Notes: generated by a model not told the origin, from the letters alone. DNA of 25,479 nucleotides from an uncultured Oscillospiraceae bacterium (GCA_900543795.1 UQSH01000022.1:1-25479), one strand, 5' to 3'. Numbered from the stretch's first letter, positions 15,219-23,434 are shown. Made by a program: numbers and translations.

Positions 15219-15941
15219 GTGGAAACTGATTCAAAAGGACACAGACAGAGAATTAAAAATAAATATCTCGAAAACCCAGCAAGCCTTGTTTATGATTACG
15301 AGGCTTTGGAATTGCTTTTAACATATTCAATTCCGAGAAAGGATGTTAAGCCCGTTGCAAAGGAGCTTATAGCACGCTTCGGAGATATAGACGGAGTTTT
15401 CAACGCCTCGGTAAGTCAGCTTATTTTGACACAGGGAGTAGGCGCAAACACAGCGGCTCTCATAGCTCTTGTTAAGGATATTTCCGTTAGGTGCAAAAAA
15501 TGTAAAAGCGCACAGCGGGCTTATATCGGAGATTATAAATCTGCGTGTGAATATTTCCGCAATCTTCTTGAAGATGAATCGGTTGAAAAATTTATGCTTG
15601 CAAGCATTGATAATTCCGGCAGGGTTATATCCTGCAAAACACTTGCACAGGGCGGAGTAAGCAAGGTCAGCGTGCCTCCCCGAGCAGTTATTGAAAGCGC
15701 AATGGCGGATAATGCCGCCTCGGTTATCATTGCTCATAATCACCCAAAGGGAAGTGCCGATCCCTCGGCAGACGATATAAATTACACCCTTAATATCCGC
15801 ACACTTTTTCAAAAGCTCGGCATAGAGCTTGTTGATCATATAATAGTCGGCGAAAGAAGCGTTATGTCTATGCGCAATTCGCACCGCTATTCAATCTATT
15901 TTAAGAAAGCTTCGGCTGAGGATTTTTCTTCAAGACTTTAA
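15219..15941 (+). CDS. radC: RadC family JAB1/MPN-domain protein
   Basis: The 240-residue protein has an N-terminal helix-hairpin-helix-like region (RHRQRIKNKYLE-type start, KPVAKELIARFGDIDGVF, LTQGVGANTAALI) and a C-terminal JAB1/MPN metalloprotease-like domain with the HxHx7SxxD zinc motif. Counting from the GTG, the motif residues are His173, His175, Ser183 and Asp186. Full length, not truncated. The historical DNA-repair role of RadC is doubtful and the biochemical function is unknown. The GTG at 15219 is preferred because AGAGG ends 8 bases before it; the ATG at 15213 is only 2 bases from that site and would add two residues. It is followed 21 bases later by a dgt-like gene. Confidence 0.9.
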   Translation: METDSKGHRQRIKNKYLENPASLVYDYEALELLLTYSIPRKDVKPVAKELIARFGDIDGVFNASVSQLILTQGVGANTAALIALVKDISVRCKKCKSAQRAYIGDYKSACEYFRNLLEDESVEKFMLASIDNSGRVISCKTLAQGGVSKVSVPPRAVIESAMADNAASVIIAHNHPKGSADPSADDINYTLNIRTLFQKLGIELVDHIIVGERSVMSMRNSHRYSIYFKKASAEDFSSRL

Positions 15942-15962
15942 TTTTTGTTTGGATGATGCTTT

Positions 15963-17195
15963 ATGGAAAATAACGAAAGGCTCAAATACGATAAGCTCAG
16001 CGAGGAGGTTCAGGGCAGAATTGTTCAGGATAGGGAAAAAGGCGTTGTTAATCCCTATAAATGCAATGATTCCTCCGCCTTGCGCAGAGATATGGCTCGA
16101 GATAAGGCAAATTTATGGCGCCCCGCATTTGTAAGAGATGCTGAAAAAATTCTTCATCTGCCGTATTATAACCGCTATGCAGATAAAACGCAGGTTTTTT
16201 CTTTTTACAATAATGATGATATAACAAGGCGTGCACTTCATGTTCAGCTTGTTTCAAGGATAGCTCGCAATATCGGTGCGGCGCTCGGGCTGAATCTTGA
16301 TTTAATAGAGGCAATAGCTCTCGGCCATGATATAGGCCACACTCCGTTCGGCCACGCAGGAGAACGCTTTTTGAGCCGTATTCTATATAATGAAACGGGA
16401 AAGTATTTTAATCATAATGTTCACAGCGTAAGAGTTCTTGATAAGCTTTTTTCAAGGAATATAACGCTCCAAACGCTTGACGGTATCCTGTGCCACAACG
16501 GCGAGTTTGAGCAGCAGGAATACAGGCCGTGCTTCAATAAAAGCTTTGAGCATCTTGATAAAGAGATTGAGGATTGCTTCAATCTCGGAGGAGAGGCAAT
16601 TGAAAGGCTTGTGCCGTCAACCCTTGAAGGCTGTGTTGTAAGAATATGCGATATGATTGCTTATCTCGGCAAGGACCGTCAGGACGCCCGCACGGCAAAA
16701 ATCATTGATAAGAATTATAAATTTTCAAACGAAACGATAGGAACGGAAAATGCCGCAATAATAAATAATCTGACGGTTGATATTATTGAAAACAGCTACG
16801 GCAGGGATTATATTATGCTCAGCCCCTCTGCCTATAACGATTTGAAAAGGGCAAAGGAGGAAAATAACAGGATAATTTATCAAAATCCGCAGCTAAACAG
16901 TCAGTATAACGAAATTATAGCGCCCATGTTTTCCGAGCTTTATTATAAGCTGCTTGATGATGTTGTTAAATTAGATGAAAATTCAATGATTTACCGCCAT
17001 CATATCAAGTTTGTTTTGCAGTCAAATATGTTTTACGGCTCGCAGAATTATCTTGATGAGGAGCCGAATATGATTGTTGCGGATTATATTGCAAGCATGA
17101 CTGATGATTATTTCATTGCGCTTCATAAAAAATTCTTTCCGAACAGTAAATATAAAATTGAATATAAGCCTTATTTCAGCGAGGATGAAAAGTAA
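15963..17195 (+). CDS. dgt: Deoxyguanosinetriphosphate triphosphohydrolase-like HD protein
   Basis: The 410-residue HD-domain hydrolase resembles dNTP triphosphohydrolases, which cut dNTPs to deoxynucleoside and triphosphate. Visible blocks are LHLPYYNRYADKTQVFSF (64-81), TRRALHVQLVSRIARNIG with the first metal histidine at 93, and the HD motif GHDIGHTPFGHAGE (121-134) with His122 and Asp123. RICDMIAYLGKDRQDA supplies a later acidic ligand. The length fits the short Dgt-like class rather than the 505-residue E. coli enzyme. The ribosome site is weak (GGATGATG). It shares the radC promoter and is closed by a strong terminator. Substrate preference, dGTP or all dNTPs, cannot be read. Confidence 0.88.
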   Translation: MENNERLKYDKLSEEVQGRIVQDREKGVVNPYKCNDSSALRRDMARDKANLWRPAFVRDAEKILHLPYYNRYADKTQVFSFYNNDDITRRALHVQLVSRIARNIGAALGLNLDLIEAIALGHDIGHTPFGHAGERFLSRILYNETGKYFNHNVHSVRVLDKLFSRNITLQTLDGILCHNGEFEQQEYRPCFNKSFEHLDKEIEDCFNLGGEAIERLVPSTLEGCVVRICDMIAYLGKDRQDARTAKIIDKNYKFSNETIGTENAAIINNLTVDIIENSYGRDYIMLSPSAYNDLKRAKEENNRIIYQNPQLNSQYNEIIAPMFSELYYKLLDDVVKLDENSMIYRHHIKFVLQSNMFYGSQNYLDEEPNMIVADYIASMTDDYFIALHKKFFPNSKYKIEYKPYFSEDEK

Positions 17196-17203
17196 AATAA
17201 AAT

Positions 17204-17243
17204 ACCCCTGCGGATAAAATTATTCCGAAGGGGTGTTTTTTTG
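17204..17243 (+). terminator. Terminator of radC-dgt
   Basis: Arms 17204-17214 and 17224-17234 form an 11-bp stem with one mismatch and a 9-base loop, followed by GTTTTTTTG. Confidence 0.88.
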
Positions 17244-17267
17244 TCAATTGATTTTATGTATTTTCTG

Positions 17268-17948
17268 TTATTCAGCATTTTGCCCCTCTTCTTTATCTAA
17301 GAAGAAATCTAATAGCATTTTTGCTAAAAATTCACTGTCTGTAACATAATTTCCGTGATTTTTTCCTTTGATTATCATCAGCCTTGAATTTTCAATACTG
17401 TCTGCAATAAGCCGTGTTTCTTTTTCTCGAACAATATCAAATTCTCCTGCCGTAACAAGCGTTTCGCATTTTATCAATCCAAGCAGATAGGGGGATATGC
17501 ATGGCTCACGCGTCATCATTTTTGTTCTGCTGTCGCGAGAGAAAAATGCACTGAGCCTCATACCCGAAAGCACCTGCGGTTTAAGTCCGCCAACGGTTAT
17601 GTTTGCTCCCGAAACGGCTAATTTTGAAAAGGCGTTTTCCTTCTTTATGGCGCACATAAGCCCAACTATTCCGCCGTCTGAAAAGCCGTAAAAGCAGGGG
17701 CATTCAAGCTTTTCCTCTTCAATAAGATTAAGAATGTCGTCTGCCATATCGGAATAATGAATTTCCTTAACGCTTTCGCTTTCTCCGTGGCATCTGCTGT
17801 CAACGGAATAAACTGTAAAATTGTTTTCAAGCAGAGGGATAACACCGTCGAAAATATGGTGATCCTCCTTGTTTCCGTGCAAAAGAATAAGCGGCTTTCC
17901 GTTTCCTGCTTTTTCAAAATATATCTTCGGAGATTTCTTTGTCAGCAT
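17268..17948 (-). CDS. Alpha/beta hydrolase
   Basis: The 226-residue cytoplasmic hydrolase has the alpha/beta fold. LILLHGNKEDHHIF (20-33) holds the oxyanion region, and the nucleophile elbow is GFSDGG with Ser90. The other triad residues are likely Asp171 (GEFDIV) and His198 (GKNHGNYV). The family covers esterases, lipases and carbon-carbon hydrolases, so the substrate is unknown. AGAGGA precedes the ATG. A good promoter lies upstream (17989-18017), and two TTTGTGCAAA sites resembling those in the tetR leader lie beyond it. It is separated by 146 bases from the ABC operon on the same strand, so it may be read through as well as started separately. Confidence 0.88.
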   Translation of the reverse strand: MLTKKSPKIYFEKAGNGKPLILLHGNKEDHHIFDGVIPLLENNFTVYSVDSRCHGESESVKEIHYSDMADDILNLIEEEKLECPCFYGFSDGGIVGLMCAIKKENAFSKLAVSGANITVGGLKPQVLSGMRLSAFFSRDSRTKMMTREPCISPYLLGLIKCETLVTAGEFDIVREKETRLIADSIENSRLMIIKGKNHGNYVTDSEFLAKMLLDFFLDKEEGQNAE

Positions 17949-17988
17949 TGCTTTGTCCTCTTTTTCAAGGTTGTTTTATACAATATCA

Positions 17989-18017
17989 ATTATATTTAAT
18001 TAAGCTGATGTTTTCAA
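17989..18017 (-). promoter_or_regulatory. Promoter of the alpha/beta hydrolase
   Basis: Minus strand: TTGAAA (18012-18017), 17-base spacer, TATAAT (17989-17994). Confidence 0.72.
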
Positions 18018-18031
18018 TCGCTAATCCTTTA

Positions 18032-18074
18032 TTTGTGCAAATGCAACAATAATCCGCCTGCAAATTTGTGCAAA
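18032..18074. promoter_or_regulatory. Two TTTGTGCAAA sites upstream of the hydrolase promoter
   Basis: Identical near-palindromes at 18032-18041 and 18065-18074, 33 bases apart. They share the core TTGTGCAA with the palindrome in the tetR leader (22862-22873, opposite strand). Possible second binding region of the local TetR protein. Confidence 0.4.
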
Positions 18075-18094
18075 AAGTTAATCCACTATCCGTT

Positions 18095-18994
18095 CTATTT
18101 TGCTTTTTTGATTTTAACAGTGTTCATAATAATATAAATCGCAATAAGAGCAATGCAGGTTATGCCGAGAATTGCATACATTTGAGGAATTTCAACCTTG
18201 CTTTCAAAGAAATAAAGGTTGCAGTCAACAGAATCCTTAATTGCCTCAATAACCTCAGCGGGAAAGCCTTGAGCCGACATTTCCTTGAAAACTCCGTTCA
18301 TTGCGTGATTGCGAACAAGCGAGGTTCCGTATGTTCCCGGCAAAAAGGAAATAGCCCTTTGCAGTCCGTCTGCAAATTGCGAAATCGGCATATATGCTCC
18401 GCAGATAAAGCCGTAAACAGAGCTTATTATTGAGCCAACCGCTGAAATTTGTCCCTGAGTTGAAAGGAAAAAGTTTATTATTGAGGAAAGTGCCGTGCCA
18501 AACAAAACAAGCAAAACAACATCCGCTATCAGCAGTAAAACATCGGTAACGGAAAGATACCAGCCAACTGCGCCCAAATAGCAAAGGCATATTGCCGCTG
18601 CGGTTAAACAAACCGTTAGGCTTGATATGATTGTTGAAATATAATATCCAAGCGCAAGCACGGGAGCCTTAACGGGAGAAATTGTTAAATCGTGTATGCT
18701 TCCCGAAACCTTGTCCTGAACCATAAGCATATTTGAACAAAAGGAAACGGTAACGCAGCTAACTGCCAAAATTGAAGAGATAAGCTGCCCGCCTACGCAT
18801 CCGTTTATCAGCTTTTCGGGAATTGAAAGGCCGTCGGGAAGGGCAGAGGTAAAGCTGCTTCTGTAAACATTTCCGAGAAATGTTGCATAAAGAAGTAAAA
18901 GTATTGCCGGAGTTATAAGAGATGTGAAAAACATCCCCTTATCCTTAAAGAAAAGCTTTGTGTTTCTTTTTATAAGAGCTAAAAGAGTTTTCAT
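18095..18994 (-). CDS. ABC-2 type transporter permease (DrrB-like)
   Basis: The 299-residue integral membrane protein has about six hydrophobic segments: a first near 22-42, then a long extracytoplasmic loop, then five more from about 75 to 290. QDKVSGSIHDLTISPVKAPVLALGYY is the conserved cytoplasmic coupling region of ABC-2 permeases of the drug-resistance (DrrB/NodJ) kind. The start overlaps the stop of the ATPase gene upstream by 4 bases (ATGA), so the two are a matched pair. It is the last gene of the TetR-controlled operon. No convincing terminator follows. Export of a toxic or lipid-like compound is the usual role, and the substrate is unknown. Confidence 0.9.
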   Translation of the reverse strand: MKTLLALIKRNTKLFFKDKGMFFTSLITPAILLLLYATFLGNVYRSSFTSALPDGLSIPEKLINGCVGGQLISSILAVSCVTVSFCSNMLMVQDKVSGSIHDLTISPVKAPVLALGYYISTIISSLTVCLTAAAICLCYLGAVGWYLSVTDVLLLIADVVLLVLFGTALSSIINFFLSTQGQISAVGSIISSVYGFICGAYMPISQFADGLQRAISFLPGTYGTSLVRNHAMNGVFKEMSAQGFPAEVIEAIKDSVDCNLYFFESKVEIPQMYAILGITCIALIAIYIIMNTVKIKKAK

Positions 18995-19905
18995 TTTTCA
19001 GCACCTCCCGAAAGTCGCTTGCCCGTAACGGCAAGGAAAACATCGTCCATTTTTCCCTTAGTTATTTCATAATCCTTAAAGATCTGCGGATTTTTTATAA
19101 TCAGTCTTGTTGCCTCTGCCGTGCTTGAAACCGAAAGCCTGTAAGCGTCTCGTATTTTCTCCGATGTAACGCCAAGAGCGGCAATCTCGCTCTCGTCTGC
19201 ACCGTAAAGAGTTATAAAGTCGCCCGTGTATTTGTTTTTCAGTTCAAGCGGAGTTCCCTCTGCGGCAATTTCTCCGCTGTCAATTATAACAACATAATCG
19301 GCGTCTGCCGCCTCCTCCATATAATGAGTTGTAAGAAAAACGGTCATATTTTCGCTTTTTCTTAAATCGCTTATTATGCTCCAAAGATTTTTTCTTGTTT
19401 GCGGGTCTAACCCTGTTGTCGGCTCGTCAAGTATAAGAATTTTCGGCTTGTGAAGCAGGGCACGGGCAATATCGGCTCGTCTTCTCTGTCCGCCCGAAAG
19501 CTTTCCTACGGGGCGTTTAATGATTTCGTCAAGCTCAAACATCTGCGAAAGCTCTGCAAGCCTTTCTTTGAATGCACTTCCCGTTATGCCGTAAAGAGCC
19601 GCGCGGCTTTCAAGATTATCAAGCACGCTCAGGGATTTGTCAAGCACGCTGCTTTGAAAAACAACGCCTATTTTTTTCTTAATCTCCGTTGGCTCATCTT
19701 CAAGCGTTTTTCCGTCAATGGTAACGCTTCCGCCGTCCTTGTCAAGCTGGGCACACATAATATTTATCGTTGTTGATTTTCCTGCACCGTTTATTCCGAG
19801 AAAAGCAAAAAGCTCTCCCTCTTTAACCGTAAAGCTTAAATCGTTTACGGCTTTAACGCTTCCGAAGCTTTTTTTCAAATTTTTAATTTCAATAATATTA
19901 TCCAT
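18991..19905 (-). CDS. ABC transporter ATP-binding protein (DrrA-like)
   Basis: The 304-residue ATPase powers the permease encoded next to it. Nucleotide-binding motifs in order are Walker A GINGAGKSTT (37-46), a Q-loop in GVVFQSSVLD, signature LSGGQRRRADIARALL, Walker B ILILDEPTTGLDP, and switch histidine in TTHYMEEAADADYV. The extra C-terminal 80 residues match DrrA-type drug-export ATPases. It starts 20 bases after the 533-residue permease gene on the same strand and overlaps its own permease by 4 bases. It is the fourth gene of the tetR operon. Confidence 0.93.
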   Translation of the reverse strand: MDNIIEIKNLKKSFGSVKAVNDLSFTVKEGELFAFLGINGAGKSTTINIMCAQLDKDGGSVTIDGKTLEDEPTEIKKKIGVVFQSSVLDKSLSVLDNLESRAALYGITGSAFKERLAELSQMFELDEIIKRPVGKLSGGQRRRADIARALLHKPKILILDEPTTGLDPQTRKNLWSIISDLRKSENMTVFLTTHYMEEAADADYVVIIDSGEIAAEGTPLELKNKYTGDFITLYGADESEIAALGVTSEKIRDAYRLSVSSTAEATRLIIKNPQIFKDYEITKGKMDDVFLAVTGKRLSGGAEK

Positions 19906-19925
19906 ATTTTATCTCCGAATTTTAT

Positions 19926-21527
19926 TTAAAGGCCTTTGAAAATTATACAGCCCTTTGTTTTTATAAATTTGTAAAGCACAAGGCTGATTATCGCCAAAAT
20001 TAACTCTGCAATTGCAAGATAAGCCGGGGAGGGAATATATATGTATGCAAATGCAAGGTAAATAATTTCGATTATTCCGATAACCGCCCAACCGCCGAAG
20101 AGCGCAAGCAAAACGCTGATGCTCTGCTTAACGGGAATTGTTTCGTTTGTCCATTTAAGGTTCGGAAATCTAAGGTTGAGCGAAAGACCTGCAAGTGCCG
20201 AAAAAATAACGAAAACAACAGCTCCGATAAGAATTAGTACGGCAGAGAGAATATCCGGCTTTAAAACCGCTTCAACGCATACCGTGAGTATAAGAACGGG
20301 AATAAGCGTTAAAAGCAGATGAAGCCGTACCTTTGCACGCAGTATTTTATATGTGCTGACGGGAAGCGACTGCGCTATCCAAATGTTTTTTCCTTCAAGC
20401 GAAACAGAGGGAGCCGTGATATTGTTCATGGTTGACATCATACAAATAATGCCGAAAAGCAAAAGCGGTACGAAGTCTTTGTGCTCTTCAAACATTCCCC
20501 AAATCATTTCGTTAAGATAATCGGCTTTAATGATGATTCCAACTGCACCGACAAGCATTAAAACTATTCCCAAGCCGCAGTTGAGCATATAAATCGAGCT
20601 TCCGAAAAATCTGTGCATTTCCTTTGCAAGAAGCGCTCTGTCTGCGCTTCTCACCTTTAAAATTTTTGCCTGCTTTTTGTTTTTTGAAGCAGAGAAGGCA
20701 TCTCCGGCAAGTCTTGTGAAGCTCTTTGAAAGAGCTGCATAAACCGCAAGAAAAAGCACCGCAATAATAGCTGTGAAAATCAGCATTGATAATATGTTTC
20801 CCTGTGCCGCAAGTCCCAGCCGGTAAAGCGGATACATAGCACCGTTTGTGTTGACCGAAATCATTTCCGGATTTGCCGCAATGCTTTCGAGCATGGCGTA
20901 GCCTTTATTGTAGAAATAGAAATATCCGAAAAGGAAAATCAGGGAAATAATTACCGTTATTATGCTTTTGTTTTTTGTTTTTTTGATTATCAGCGCAACT
21001 ACCCAGCCGAGCACACACGAAAGAGTAAGTATAAAAACGGAAAGCACAAATGGGATTAAAATGCAGAAGATGATGCTTAATATTCCCGAATTTTGATATA
21101 TAAAATAGACTGCAACTGCGGGTATCATAACGATAAGCTCATAAAGAAGCCCCATTGCATAAATTCCCGAAAGGCGCACGGCAAGTATCTTTGCGGGCTC
21201 AACGGGAAGGGAAAGAAGCAAATCGTTATCCCTTGCAAGATAAAGCGTTGAATATGTGTTGAAAACGCTTCCGAAAACTCCGAGCATAACTCCCAAAAGA
21301 GACATTATTGAAAAATAAAGCCAGCCTAAATCCGCCGAAAAAAGAGCCACTCCGAGCTTCTTTGCTATATTATAAAATGTAACGCAAAGAAAGCCGAAAA
21401 TAATTAAATAAAGCAGAATATATAAAAATGTTTTTTCCTGCGTGCGCTTTTTTCCTGCCTTTTTGTCCATAAAAAGCCAAGAAAATGTTTCGGCCATTTG
21501 CATTTTGAAAAGAGCCTTAATCATCAT
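19926..21527 (-). CDS. Large ABC-2 type exporter permease
   Basis: The 533-residue membrane protein has about 12 hydrophobic segments in two halves. The first half holds the conserved LYLARDNDLLLSLPVEPAKILAVRLSG block (about 96-122), and the second the matching EGKNIWIAQSLPVSTYKILRAK block (about 377-398). This twofold layout suggests that a single polypeptide could serve both halves of the channel. It resembles uncharacterised putative ABC exporters of Firmicutes. It overlaps the upstream ATPase gene by 4 bases (ATGA). The substrate is unknown; control by an adjacent TetR protein makes drug or stress-compound export plausible. Confidence 0.87.
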   Translation of the reverse strand: MMIKALFKMQMAETFSWLFMDKKAGKKRTQEKTFLYILLYLIIFGFLCVTFYNIAKKLGVALFSADLGWLYFSIMSLLGVMLGVFGSVFNTYSTLYLARDNDLLLSLPVEPAKILAVRLSGIYAMGLLYELIVMIPAVAVYFIYQNSGILSIIFCILIPFVLSVFILTLSCVLGWVVALIIKKTKNKSIITVIISLIFLFGYFYFYNKGYAMLESIAANPEMISVNTNGAMYPLYRLGLAAQGNILSMLIFTAIIAVLFLAVYAALSKSFTRLAGDAFSASKNKKQAKILKVRSADRALLAKEMHRFFGSSIYMLNCGLGIVLMLVGAVGIIIKADYLNEMIWGMFEEHKDFVPLLLFGIICMMSTMNNITAPSVSLEGKNIWIAQSLPVSTYKILRAKVRLHLLLTLIPVLILTVCVEAVLKPDILSAVLILIGAVVFVIFSALAGLSLNLRFPNLKWTNETIPVKQSISVLLALFGGWAVIGIIEIIYLAFAYIYIPSPAYLAIAELILAIISLVLYKFIKTKGCIIFKGL

Positions 21528-22231
21528 TCTTCCTCCAAATCAAGAAAAACATTTTCAAGCGAGCTGTCGCCCTTAACCTCTTCCATTGTTCCCGATTTAA
21601 TCAGCCTTCCGTTTTTGATTATTGCAACCTTGTCGCAAAGTCTTTCGGCAACCTCAAGCACATGTGTTGAAAAGAAGATAGCACCGCCGTTTTGGCAGAT
21701 TTCACGCATTATTTCTTTAAGCAGATGCGTCGCCTTTGGATCAAGACCGACAAACGGCTCATCCATAATAATAAGCTTCGGATCGTGAATAAGAGCGGAA
21801 ATTATTGCAAGCTTTTGCTTCATTCCGTGAGAATATGAGGAAATTGAGCTGCTTAAATCTCCGCTTATTTCAAAGGCTTCGGCATATTTGCCGATTAATT
21901 CCTTGCGCCTTGAAAGCTCAACACCGAAAATATCGGCAATAAAATTCAAATACTGAATACCCGTCATAAAATCGTATAAATCAGGATTGTCGGGGATGTA
22001 TGCCGTTTTTGCCTTGCAGGCAATCGGATTTTCCTTAATTGAAATTCCGTCTATGTAAATTTCGCCGCTGTCGAATTGAAGTATTCCGCAGCAAGATTTT
22101 ATCGTTGTTGTTTTGCCTGCGCCGTTATGTCCGATAAAGCCGTAAATTTCGCCCGGCAGAATATGCAGGGAAAGGTTGTCAACCGCCTTCTTTGTTGAAT
22201 ATGTTTTGGTTAAATTTTCTATTTTAAGCAT
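21524..22231 (-). CDS. ABC transporter ATP-binding protein
   Basis: The 235-residue ATPase has Walker A GHNGAGKTTT (34-43), the signature region YSHGMKQKLAIISALI, Walker B LIIMDEPFVGLDP and switch histidine in FSTHVLEVAE. The signature departs from LSGGQ, as is common in the EcsA/YtrB-like ABC-2 ATPases. Its ATG shares one base with the tetR stop codon (TAATG), using a GGAGG site inside tetR, and its stop overlaps the large permease start. The three genes are therefore tightly coupled. Confidence 0.93.
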   Translation of the reverse strand: MLKIENLTKTYSTKKAVDNLSLHILPGEIYGFIGHNGAGKTTTIKSCCGILQFDSGEIYIDGISIKENPIACKAKTAYIPDNPDLYDFMTGIQYLNFIADIFGVELSRRKELIGKYAEAFEISGDLSSSISSYSHGMKQKLAIISALIHDPKLIIMDEPFVGLDPKATHLLKEIMREICQNGGAIFFSTHVLEVAERLCDKVAIIKNGRLIKSGTMEEVKGDSSLENVFLDLEEE

Positions 22232-22818
22232 TACTTTTCCTCCGTTATTTCACTTTCTTTTTTGTTTTCGTAAAGCCATTTGAAGCTTTTATATGCATCT
22301 GCCAAAAGATTGCTGATTTGCTCCGGCGACCAATCTAAATATGAGCTAACAAGCGTTGTTGCAATTCCGTGCGCGAAAAGCCACATTTCCGTGTGGAACA
22401 TATTTGAGGTTTCCTCTGAAAAGCCCGTTTGCATTTCAATTGTTGAAATTGCATCGGTGTCAAACTCGTGTCCAAGAAGGCTGGGATTTTCTGTTCTGTC
22501 CCGCATAAATTTAAGCTTAAAAAGGTTTTTCTCCTCCGCCGCAAAGCGAATGTATGCCGTTCCTATTGCTTTGTATCGGGGCTTATTGTTCTTTTTAATT
22601 TCTTCCTCTCGGTATGCAAAGAATATCTCGTCTGTTTTTTTCATCACGGCCTCTTTAACCTCATCCATATTTTTAAATGCGGTAAAAATCGGTCGTGCCG
22701 TTGTGCCCAGCCTTGCGCCGAGCTCCCTTGCCGTTAGAGCATTTTCTCCCTTTTCACGAACAAGATTAACCGCTGCAATCGTTATTTCTTCTTTTGTAAA
22801 CTTTGGCTTTGGTGGCAT
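22231..22818 (-). CDS. TetR family transcriptional regulator
   Basis: The 195-residue protein has an N-terminal TetR DNA-binding domain (FTKEEITIAAVNLVREKGENALTARELGARLGTTARPIFTAFKNMDEV, about 7-54; HTH near 29-48). The rest is a helical ligand and dimer domain, with a TetR_C-like segment FHTEMWLFAHGIATTLVS. The start at 22818 is chosen because AAAGGAGG lies 8 bases upstream. A longer frame to 22893 would translate the operator repeats and lie partly upstream of the predicted transcription start. It is the first gene of the operon with two ABC exporters, so autorepression with relief by an exported compound is the likely logic (inference). Confidence 0.9.
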   Translation of the reverse strand: MPPKPKFTKEEITIAAVNLVREKGENALTARELGARLGTTARPIFTAFKNMDEVKEAVMKKTDEIFFAYREEEIKKNNKPRYKAIGTAYIRFAAEEKNLFKLKFMRDRTENPSLLGHEFDTDAISTIEMQTGFSEETSNMFHTEMWLFAHGIATTLVSSYLDWSPEQISNLLADAYKSFKWLYENKKESEITEEK

Positions 22819-22834
22819 TTTCTTTTCCTCCTTT

Positions 22835-22873
22835 TTTGTAAAACAATCGTTGCAAAACACCTGTTGCACAACA
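22835..22873. promoter_or_regulatory. Three 10-bp operator-like repeats in the tetR leader
   Basis: TTTGTAAAAC (22835-22844), GTTGCAAAAC (22849-22858) and GTTGCACAAC (22863-22872) recur with an exact 14-bp period. The last is inside the palindrome TGTTGCACAACA (22862-22873). They fill the space between the predicted start site and the ribosome site of tetR, a typical place for an autorepressor. Confidence 0.6.
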
Positions 22874-22881
22874 TTTGTTTT

Positions 22882-22910
22882 ATTATAGCACATAAAATAT
22901 TCCCCGTCAA
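22882..22910 (-). promoter_or_regulatory. Promoter of the tetR-ABC operon
   Basis: Minus strand: TTGACG (22905-22910), 17-base spacer, TATAAT (22882-22887). Confidence 0.8.
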
Positions 22911-22921
22911 TAAAAACGGGG
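22902..22921 (-). terminator. Weak terminator-like stem after the XRE gene
   Basis: CCCCGT (22902-22907) pairs with ACGGGG (22916-22921) across 8 bases. On the minus strand it is followed only by AATATTTTA, a poor T-tract. It overlaps the -35 box of the tetR promoter. Confidence 0.4.
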
Positions 22922-22956
22922 AAAATGTAAATTGTTTTGATGATTTACTGCATTAA

Positions 22957-23364
22957 TCAAAGAAAGCGGTAATCAAAAGAGTCCTTGCCGTCATCATTTT
23001 GAATAATAAATCTTGCAAAGCTTTTAACCTCTTCAAGCTGCTTATCAGTCGCAGAATTGTTTTTGCCGAAAAGAGCCTCTTTGAGTGCCTCGTTTGAAAT
23101 GCCGCATTCCTCAACGGTTAAGCAGCCTTCGGCGTCAATATTTTCATCCTGAAAAAGAGTTTCCTTTTTAATTCCGAAAAGCCTTGACAGTTCCTTAACT
23201 AATGCGGTGCTCGGAATTTTTATTCCTCTGCACCACGCCGAAACGGTGGATTTGGGCACATCGAGTTTAAGGGCAAGCTCTTTTTGAGTTATGCCGTATT
23301 CCTTCATAATGCCTTTAAGATTTTTTGCAAGGGCTTCGCCTTTATCAGAGAATGATTGAGCCAT
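22957..23364 (-). CDS. XRE family helix-turn-helix regulator
   Basis: The 135-residue protein has a Cro/C1-type HTH domain at about residues 10-65 (ALAKNLKGIMKEYGITQKELALKLDVPKSTVSAWCRGIKIPS, recognition helix near 37-46). The C-terminal half is acidic, with EECGISNEALKEALFGKN and a charged tail ending DYRFL. The second half shows no sensor or peptidase motif that I recognise. GGTGA precedes the ATG, and a promoter lies at 23406-23434. It is divergent from aspS, 265 bases away counting from the aspS start. The target is unknown; nothing around it suggests a phage or toxin partner. Confidence 0.87.
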   Translation of the reverse strand: MAQSFSDKGEALAKNLKGIMKEYGITQKELALKLDVPKSTVSAWCRGIKIPSTALVKELSRLFGIKKETLFQDENIDAEGCLTVEECGISNEALKEALFGKNNSATDKQLEEVKSFARFIIQNDDGKDSFDYRFL

Positions 23365-23405
23365 TAATAATCACCAAACACTTTTAATTTTTTATCAATG
23401 CTTAT

Positions 23406-23434
23406 ATAATACCATTTTGCGTGGCGAAAAACAA
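23406..23434 (-). promoter_or_regulatory. Promoter of the XRE regulator
   Basis: Minus strand: TTGTTT (23429-23434), 17-base spacer, TATTAT (23406-23411). Confidence 0.55.

Noticed and set aside
15327..15884. 185-codon open frame opposite radC
   Set aside because: Antisense shadow of a gene with clear motifs; the Cys/Asn-rich composition is typical of reverse-frame translation here.
22819..22893. Longer N-terminus for the TetR protein
   Set aside because: It would translate the operator repeats and reach upstream of the predicted transcription start; the ATG at 22818 has a near-perfect AAAGGAGG site.
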